Below, one piece after another: positions 27,212 to 33,037 of a DNA stretch of 33,037 nt (within the stretch, counting starts at the first letter, position 1; the number at the start of each line of letters is the position of its first letter). The notes beneath the pieces were generated by a model, which saw only the letters and a program-made list of their open reading frames with translations, was not told the DNA's origin and searched no databases. This DNA is from Candidatus Woesearchaeota archaeon. Its GTDB lineage: Archaea; Nanobdellota; Nanobdellia; Woesearchaeales; GCA-2687795. A program made the position numbers and the translations under genes. The stretch lies in NCBI GenBank assembly GCA_002687795.1, contig NZBG01000012.1, positions 1 through 33,037 of the forward strand, read 5' to 3'.

Positions 27212-28462
27212 ATGTTTTCTTTCAACAACATCTTTAAAATGCAGGCAGTAGCTAATATTGAAAGGAAATTAGCAGAATATTCTCCCACTAAATATTCAAA
27301 TAAAGAAATACCTGGAATTATTCCATTCTATAGAACAACCAATGCCCCTCAAGAACAAAAAGCAGAACCTTTGGAAGAGAAAATAATAAAGTTTCCTGAT
27401 AAAAGATATGCCACAGAACATATACAGTTTAAAACCCCTACACCTCTTAGATATTTAGTAAATCCTGATTCAGCTTTATCTGAGGTTTATTGTCTCCCTG
27501 AAGGGCAAACAATAGTTAGAAGGAACTGGAGAAAACCTGATATAACAAATAAAGAGCTGGAATGTTTAATAGAATTATGCGGGGAAGAATATAGAGCTAG
27601 TTTAGAGAAAAATAATGAAGTGGGAAATGATTTCAGTGCTTATTTAAGAGAATCTGAAAATGATGATGCAAGAAAGAGGATTTCTAAGAGGAAAACACCC
27701 GGCAAATTCTGTGTAGCTCCTTATGGAAGATTGGGGGCTCCTAAAAAAATGATAGCTGCAGTATCAGATTCATCTTCCATAGATGATTACTTCTTAAATT
27801 CGGATAACTACTTTGAAGCTTTTGAAAAGATGTCAAAAGCTCTCCAGGAGATGGGCATATCAGAAGAAAAAGCTGGTTATGCCGCAAGAAGCGGAGTAAG
27901 GTACCATGAAGATTATCATAAAGAGCAAAGTTGGTTTGTTAAGCACAGAGATAGCCCTTTCCTTGCAGAGTTAAATGGGGAACTTGGATTAGCTGATAGG
28001 CTGTATAATACATCTCAAGACCCAAAATACAGGGAAAGGCAAAACGAGTTTGCAATTCTCTCAGATATTTGTTTGAATAATGGGTTAGCAATGATAGCAG
28101 CATATTTTAGTGATTATGGTGTCGCCTTTACTCCAGGTAATATTTTAAGATACGTTGGAAAAGAAATGCCCAATGGAGCATTGCAAAGATTACTAAGAAA
28201 AAGTATTGAAAACGGGGAAATAGACTTAAATAAATTAGAGAAAATAGGCAAAGAAATAATCGAGGATTATAGCGATAGAGGTGAATTAACTAAAATAGAC
28301 CATAATAAGCAGGATTCAAATCATAAGAAGACATATGATGGAAAGGAAGCAGAAGAAACGCAAGCGGAATCAGATGCAAAAAATTCTGAAACAGAAGGGG
28401 AAGAAGCTGGAAAAGATACAGCAGAAGCAACCGACTCAGCAGAGCAGGCAGAAGCTGTATAA
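27212..28462 (+). CDS. Hypothetical protein with HExxH motif (putative zincin-like) and acidic C-terminal tail
   Basis: 416 aa; GVRYHEDYHKEQSWF contains HExxH; low-complexity E/A/D-rich tail. Confidence 0.55.
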   Translation: MFSFNNIFKMQAVANIERKLAEYSPTKYSNKEIPGIIPFYRTTNAPQEQKAEPLEEKIIKFPDKRYATEHIQFKTPTPLRYLVNPDSALSEVYCLPEGQTIVRRNWRKPDITNKELECLIELCGEEYRASLEKNNEVGNDFSAYLRESENDDARKRISKRKTPGKFCVAPYGRLGAPKKMIAAVSDSSSIDDYFLNSDNYFEAFEKMSKALQEMGISEEKAGYAARSGVRYHEDYHKEQSWFVKHRDSPFLAELNGELGLADRLYNTSQDPKYRERQNEFAILSDICLNNGLAMIAAYFSDYGVAFTPGNILRYVGKEMPNGALQRLLRKSIENGEIDLNKLEKIGKEIIEDYSDRGELTKIDHNKQDSNHKKTYDGKEAEETQAESDAKNSETEGEEAGKDTAEATDSAEQAEAV

Positions 28463-28512
28463 CCATTATCGTTAAATATATATATCCCTACTTCTCACCA
28501 TTGTGTGTAATA

Positions 28513-28848
28513 ATGGAACTTACACTGGAGGAGTTAAAGGTAATCAAGGAACAGGTTTCTGAAGGAAAGCCTTTAAAAGAAGTTTTAACACAATTCTCTG
28601 ATGCGGAAATCACAATAGTTCTGCTTAGATATCCTCCATCGCATGTATTGCACATAGGTGAAGCATTCTTTAGGCCTGATGAAGCTATAAAATACATAGC
28701 TAACACCCCAGCCAGCCCTCATAGAGTAGATGGAACAATTGGAGATTTAGAAAAATGCGCAATCTTGGATGGAAACTGCCAATCTCTTAAGGAAGGTAAG
28801 ACAGATTCTGTTTATGCTTTACTAGGAAGAAAACTAAAAGAACTCTAA
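28513..28848 (+). CDS. Hypothetical protein
   Basis: 111 aa from ATG 28513 (MELTLEELKVIKEQVSEGKPLKEVLTQF...). Confidence 0.5.
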   Translation: MELTLEELKVIKEQVSEGKPLKEVLTQFSDAEITIVLLRYPPSHVLHIGEAFFRPDEAIKYIANTPASPHRVDGTIGDLEKCAILDGNCQSLKEGKTDSVYALLGRKLKEL

Positions 28849-28890
28849 CTTTCCGCAACATTATTATACAAACTATCCTTACTTTATTCT

Positions 28891-29214
28891 ATGCAAAGAG
28901 GAAGACCTTCTAGATCTAAGATAAGAGAAAACATAACAGAAATACTCTATTTCCTTAAAGATGGCTATGGCTATGACATTTACAAGGCATACTTAGCCAT
29001 CTTCCCCAAAGTAACGCTAAGATCAATCTATTACCATCTTAAGAAAGGGGTTGAGTTAGAGGAGTTTAAGATAAAAAAGATAGCCCCTGAGCAGGGTAGT
29101 TACAGCTGGGGAGCTTCTGTAGAAAGAACTTATTACAGCTTAGGGCCTAATGCTAAACCAATTGGAGATATTAAAGTAAAAAACTTTGTTGACAAAAATC
29201 ATAAAGAGAAATAA
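28891..29214 (+). CDS. Winged-helix DNA-binding protein (PadR-like)
   Basis: 107 aa; RGRPSRSKIRENITEILYFLKDGYGYDIYKAYLAIFPKVTLRSIYYHLKKGVELEEF. Confidence 0.6.
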   Translation: MQRGRPSRSKIRENITEILYFLKDGYGYDIYKAYLAIFPKVTLRSIYYHLKKGVELEEFKIKKIAPEQGSYSWGASVERTYYSLGPNAKPIGDIKVKNFVDKNHKEK

Positions 29215-29221
29215 TTCTATC

Positions 29222-29788
29222 TTAAACGTCCACAAATATCCTGTGCTTTTCTATGCCTTTGAGCTCGTTCATTACCCTGTGGATAATGATTTTCTTAGGC
29301 TCTGGCAACAGCTTAACCCTTTTTTTCAGGTCATTAAAGCTCTCAAAAGGCTTTCCTTTCCTTTCTTCAAGGATTTCCCACATATGCTTCTTTCCCAGGC
29401 CTGGCAACAGCTCTAACTGGTGCATTCTTGTGCTTAAAGGCGCGGAATTATTAAAAAAATCAACAAACCTCTTCTCATTCTCTGTTACAAGCTTCTCTAT
29501 GCTGTATTCAAGCTCAGCCTTGGCTGTGGCTGTGAGTTTTTCTAAAGGAAGTTTTCCTAGAATATGATGGATCTCTTCCCTTTTCCCTTCGCCTATATAG
29601 ATATCTTCCCCTGGCTGCAGCTGCCTTGAATCCTTTTTAGGCACAAGCTCAAGCAGAGTGAAATGCTCTTTGCCCAAAGCCTGGACAATAGCGTTCTTTC
29701 TATGCGAAGGTGTGCTGTCAAATGGATACCCGTTTGGCAGGTAATCCAGCACAACTGCCTTTTCCTCTCTGGTTATTTTCTTGAACAT
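29222..29788 (-). CDS. DUF655 family protein (helix-hairpin-helix, putative nucleic-acid binding)
   Basis: VLDYLPNGYPFD...HRKNAIVQALGKEHFTLLELVPK...LLPGLGKKHMWEILEERKGKPFESFNDLKKRV; classical position after rpoF. Confidence 0.88.
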   Translation of the reverse strand: MFKKITREEKAVVLDYLPNGYPFDSTPSHRKNAIVQALGKEHFTLLELVPKKDSRQLQPGEDIYIGEGKREEIHHILGKLPLEKLTATAKAELEYSIEKLVTENEKRFVDFFNNSAPLSTRMHQLELLPGLGKKHMWEILEERKGKPFESFNDLKKRVKLLPEPKKIIIHRVMNELKGIEKHRIFVDV

Positions 29789-29882
29789 TTTATTTCACTA
29801 GTCTTAGACTGGCGGTTCAAAGTGGAATAAAATGTGCTCAAAAGTGAGTGGCCCGAACGGTCACGAACTTTCGACACATATT

Positions 29883-30221
29883 TCACTTCTTTACAAATTC
29901 TTTTACAGTGCTTATTATCTTCTTTATATTTTCATTATTGACAGTGATTGTATAGCCCTGGAGCGCTGATTTAAGCTCTTCTGTTGAGGTTGGCATTATA
30001 TCAACAATCTTGCATATATGCTTCTCTTTCAGCCTTGGCACCTTCAGCTTGTCAAGCTTCTCAAATAAGGCTTTGCTGTCTTTAAGTGGAAGCTTGGTAA
30101 ACTGGTTCAGATACTCAACTGTTTTATTTACTCTTATATTAGGATCTTTGATCTTAGACAGGTCTTCTTTCACTTCAGCCATTGTAAGAGGCGTTTCTGA
30201 GATTGTTTCTTTTGCTTGCAT
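29883..30221 (-). CDS. rpoF: DNA-directed RNA polymerase subunit F (Rpb4)
   Basis: 112 aa; EYLNQFTKLPLKDSKALFEKLDKL..., TEELKSALQGYTITVNNENIKKIISTVKEF; between eL21 and DUF655. Confidence 0.85.
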   Translation of the reverse strand: MQAKETISETPLTMAEVKEDLSKIKDPNIRVNKTVEYLNQFTKLPLKDSKALFEKLDKLKVPRLKEKHICKIVDIMPTSTEELKSALQGYTITVNNENIKKIISTVKEFVKK

Positions 30222-30231
30222 TTTTTCCTCC

Positions 30232-30522
30232 TTATGCCTTTCTTAGATGAACAGGGTGTATTACCAGGGTTTTTTGCTTGCTTTTATCCTTTATTGCTAC
30301 AGTATAGCAGTTTCCCTTCTTCTCTTTGATAACCCCTATTTTGGAATGGAATCTATGTGAATATATGCCTTTCTGGATGCCTGGCTCTATATTTAACAGC
30401 ACCTTTTCCCCTTTCTTAAACTCCTGAAAGTACTTTCTAAGGCTTATTTTGCCCTTTTTTCTTATGTTCTTACTGAATTTATTCCTGGTCTTTCTTCTGG
30501 TTCCGCCAATTCTCTTAACCAT
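30232..30522 (-). CDS. rpl21e: Ribosomal protein eL21 (L21e)
   Basis: GTRRKTRNKFSKNIRKKGKISLRKYFQEFKKGEKVLLNIEPGIQKGIYSHRFHSKIGVI. Confidence 0.92.
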   Translation of the reverse strand: MVKRIGGTRRKTRNKFSKNIRKKGKISLRKYFQEFKKGEKVLLNIEPGIQKGIYSHRFHSKIGVIKEKKGNCYTVAIKDKSKQKTLVIHPVHLRKA

Positions 30523-30675
30523 TTTTAGATTCCCCCAACTATTTAAGGCTCATAAGATGTTATATTATAAAAAGCTTTTTATTATATGGGCTTCATCCAA
30601 AAAAAGGTTGCCATCAATATCCTGTTTTGACAATTTCCGATAACTTTAAATATTTTAATGTTCTGTGTTTTTGGA

Positions 30676-31455
30676 ATGAGCGAAAAAAAGGAAGATGTCG
30701 AGATACCCTTTGCAACATATGATGTTGAAGGGAGGAAAAAGGCTAAACAAAAAGAGCATGAGCATTCAGAGCATTCGCATTCTAAGGAGCATAATATATT
30801 CAATATTAAAAAGGAGAAAGGCGAGATTGTAATCCCTCTTCATCCAATTAAATTAAACGCAAGAACCTTTGAGAGAAGCATTTTTATTGCTATTATACTC
30901 TTCCTTGCATCATTATTGGTATTTAAGCCAGCATTTATTTTCTGGGAAGGAAACCCACTGGTAAAGGAGACTGCCTCTAATGATGTTGTTGGGGCTGTAA
31001 CAACTGAGAACTCCAGCAATGATACTATTGAAGCTGAAACAGCTGAAGAAGAAGAAGAAGAAGAGGAGGAAGAGGAAGAGCCGGAAGAAACCAGTTCTGG
31101 TGGACTGACAGGGAAGATAAAGCTTATTGTAGGGGTTATAGGCTCTGAGGAGAAAGATACAGGCGGCAAAATAACCTCTGTAGGCTTTGTTGTTGACAAC
31201 CAAAAATCAGCCTTTGTTCCTCAAGTAAAGATATATATTTTTGATGCAGATTCAAGGGATATCTATAAGACAAGGCCAAGAGAAACCTATGAGGCTGAGA
31301 GCGTTCTTGGCGCAGGCAAAAAGCTTTCTAAGGTGGTTTCAGTATTAGCCCAGTTCCCTGATACCAGCGGAGGAAAGACAGTTAAGCTTGAGCTTTATGA
31401 TGCAGAAACAGATGAGCTTCTTGATGATGGCTCGAAAGTGGTTGTAATTTCGTGA
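30676..31455 (+). CDS. Hypothetical single-TM protein with His-rich N-terminus and poly-Glu linker
   Basis: MSEKKED...HEHSEHSHSKEH..., TM SIFIAIILFLASLLVFKPAF, E-rich linker, beta-rich C-terminal domain. Confidence 0.6.
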   Translation: MSEKKEDVEIPFATYDVEGRKKAKQKEHEHSEHSHSKEHNIFNIKKEKGEIVIPLHPIKLNARTFERSIFIAIILFLASLLVFKPAFIFWEGNPLVKETASNDVVGAVTTENSSNDTIEAETAEEEEEEEEEEEEPEETSSGGLTGKIKLIVGVIGSEEKDTGGKITSVGFVVDNQKSAFVPQVKIYIFDADSRDIYKTRPRETYEAESVLGAGKKLSKVVSVLAQFPDTSGGKTVKLELYDAETDELLDDGSKVVVIS

Positions 31456-31564
31456 GGGTTTTGAATATCTCTTTCTGGATTGAGGACACTTTCTTTTATA
31501 GTTTTATACCTCTCCAATGTTTTAATGGAAAAGTTTATATATAGGATGATATACTATATATAAT

Positions 31565-31873
31565 ATGAATAAAGCTATACCTATTATTGAGCCTAATAGG
31601 GAAGTTACAGAGAAAGGAAATATAATAGCTTTTTCAGCTTGGGAGGTACCAGTCTCAAAGTTTTACCCAGAAGGTGTGAAGTATTCCCTTGTGTTGATTT
31701 GTGATAATAAAAGAGTAATTGGCTTTGACAACTACAACAATGAAGGCCACCATAAGCATTACTTGAAGGAAAATGTATTGGTTAAAGAAAAGTTAAAGTT
31801 CAAGAGCTTAGAAGACACAATAAATAGGTTTTTAGAAGAAGTTGACAGATTTGAGAATAAGGAGGTTGATTAA
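31565..31873 (+). CDS. TumE-like (DUF6516-type) toxin candidate
   Basis: 102 aa; KYSLVLICDNKRVIGFDNYNNEGHHKHYLK...LEDTINRFLEEVDRF, immediately followed by a wHTH gene. Confidence 0.6.
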   Translation: MNKAIPIIEPNREVTEKGNIIAFSAWEVPVSKFYPEGVKYSLVLICDNKRVIGFDNYNNEGHHKHYLKENVLVKEKLKFKSLEDTINRFLEEVDRFENKEVD

Positions 31874-31874
31874 T

Positions 31875-32258
31875 ATGGAAATCAGAAAATTGACAATTAT
31901 AGTAGAGCCAAAGCAGGAATTTAGAGAAAGAATTAAAGGTTATGCTAGAAAAATTGATAAAGGAAAAAGAGGATTAATAGCAGGGGAAAGCATATCTTTC
32001 CCAAGTATAGATGTGCTTAAACAATTTCTAACACCGAAGAGAATACAGTTACTGAGAATAATCAGAAATCAAAAGCCTAAATCCTTGTATGAATTGGCAA
32101 AACTATCTGGCAGGAAACAAGAATCTGTGTTCTATGATATTAAATTATTAGAGAACTCAGGGTTCATTGAAATTGAGAAGATTAAGGATGTCAGAATTAA
32201 GACCATACCCAAAATTGGTTATGACGAGGTTGATGTAAGGATTCCGATAAAGGCATAA
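31875..32258 (+). CDS. Winged-HTH antitoxin/regulator (HVO_A0114-like)
   Basis: LKQFLTPKRIQLLRIIRNQKPKSLYELAKLSGRKQESVFYDIKLLENSGFIEIEK; SD GGAGG at 31861-31865; ATG 31875 lies 1 nt after the toxin stop. Confidence 0.7.
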   Translation: MEIRKLTIIVEPKQEFRERIKGYARKIDKGKRGLIAGESISFPSIDVLKQFLTPKRIQLLRIIRNQKPKSLYELAKLSGRKQESVFYDIKLLENSGFIEIEKIKDVRIKTIPKIGYDEVDVRIPIKA

Positions 32259-32672
32259 TCAGATATCCAGGCTAACCACTGCCTTGTAACCATCCTTTGT
32301 TTTCTTAAAGCTGTACTTGTAATTGGTTACAGCCTTTACAACAGTCTCCCCTTTCTCAGGGGTTATTGGCTCTCCGTATAGCTTTGCGGTGACATGAGTT
32401 TTATCTATTTCTTCAATCTCTACCTTTGAAAAGAATTTCTGCTCAGTATCAACTATGGCTATAAGGCCCTGGAGCCAGTTAAACATAAGCTCTTCTTCAT
32501 TATCCCCTTTTATCTCGAACTCTTCTATGTCTTTTGGATTTACTTTTTTTATTTGGCATATAACTGAGAACAAAGCTAAAGCTGCGTTCTCGAACACTTC
32601 TTTCAGGCTCTTGCCATAGGCTTCGAACAGCACATCTGATGTTAAGTCGTTTATGAATTTGTATTTTTGCAT
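32259..32672 (-). CDS. Archease
   Basis: YKFINDLTSDVLFEAYGKSLKEVFENAALALFSVI...GDNEEELMFNWLQGLI; archease family layout. Confidence 0.82.
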   Translation of the reverse strand: MQKYKFINDLTSDVLFEAYGKSLKEVFENAALALFSVICQIKKVNPKDIEEFEIKGDNEEELMFNWLQGLIAIVDTEQKFFSKVEIEEIDKTHVTAKLYGEPITPEKGETVVKAVTNYKYSFKKTKDGYKAVVSLDI

Positions 32673-32792
32673 TTTAACATTGAATCTTTTTAGTTATTAA
32701 AAGTTTTCCATTATTAATATAATTTGCTGAAAAAGATAAGATATTGGTTAAGTGGCTGAGAAAAATGGGTGGTTTGGGGTTTGTGTGGAGTT

Positions 32793-33037
32793 TTATTGGA
32801 GTGTTACTAGGGCTGTGATCTTGCAAACACTTTGAGTGCAAGGCTCTAAGGCTTTTCCTAAGATTGAATTCCTGCAGAGGTCGTTTTGATAATTGATCTC
32901 TTTGAGTTCATCAAAATCAGAAGCTGTTCTTACATCTTTTATTTCGCATTTCATTGCATGGCCTTCAGTTGAACTTGTTGTTAAGAGGTCGCCTGGCTGG
33001 ATTTCTCCGTTTTCATTTGTTACCTTTGTTGGGACCC
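32793..33037 (-). CDS. C-terminal fragment of a surface/tail-fibre-like protein, truncated by window edge
   Basis: Minus-strand translation: VPTKVTNENGEIQPGDLLTTSSTEGHAMKCEIKDVRTASDFDELKEINYQNDLCRNSILGKALEPCTQSVCKITALVTLQ*; typical 'PGDLLTTSSTxGHAMK...GKALE' C-terminal module. Confidence 0.65.
   Translation of the reverse strand, partial: VPTKVTNENGEIQPGDLLTTSSTEGHAMKCEIKDVRTASDFDELKEINYQNDLCRNSILGKALEPCTQSVCKITALVTLQ

Noticed and set aside
30840-31203. Poly-Ser/poly-Phe antisense ORFs opposite the E-rich linker
   Set aside because: Artefact of the GAA/GAG repeat in the sense gene.
1-33037. CRISPR array, rRNA genes or transposase genes
   Set aside because: None seen: no regularly spaced repeats, no rRNA-like blocks, and no recognisable transposase or integrase ORFs.

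Overview
This window reads as a compact, AT-rich archaeal genome segment. DPANN, probably Woesearchaeota- or Pacearchaeota-like, is inferred from class I LysRS, Pelota, RfcS, eL14, eL21, Rpb4, DUF655, archease and the style of the N-glycosylation-rich surface proteins. Core genes recognised are eL14 (partial), cysteine desulfurase, DsbA-like oxidoreductase, class I LysRS, RnfC, RnfD, RfcS, PRC-barrel, Pelota, UMP kinase, CTP synthase, DHH/RecJ-like phosphoesterase, S15, eL21-RpoF-DUF655 and archease. Accessory features include a giant surface protein whose reading frame is split by one in-frame TAG, a tandem-domain RHH-like regulator, a helicase ORF with only the RecA1 domain, a small TumE-like toxin-antitoxin pair and tandem Cys-containing mini-proteins. 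The signals most worth a second look are: (i) a 178-bp nested multi-arm inverted repeat at 17210-17387, possibly a structured ncRNA or cruciform element; (ii) an unusual tRNA-Gln-like gene with a 12-nt insertion in the anticodon stem, whose 3' end is duplicated across a short palindromic element; (iii) the in-frame amber codon in the giant adhesin; (iv) an rnfC-rnfD pair without the other Rnf subunits in the window. All calls come from reading the sequence and the supplied ORF translations; no searches or folding programs were run.
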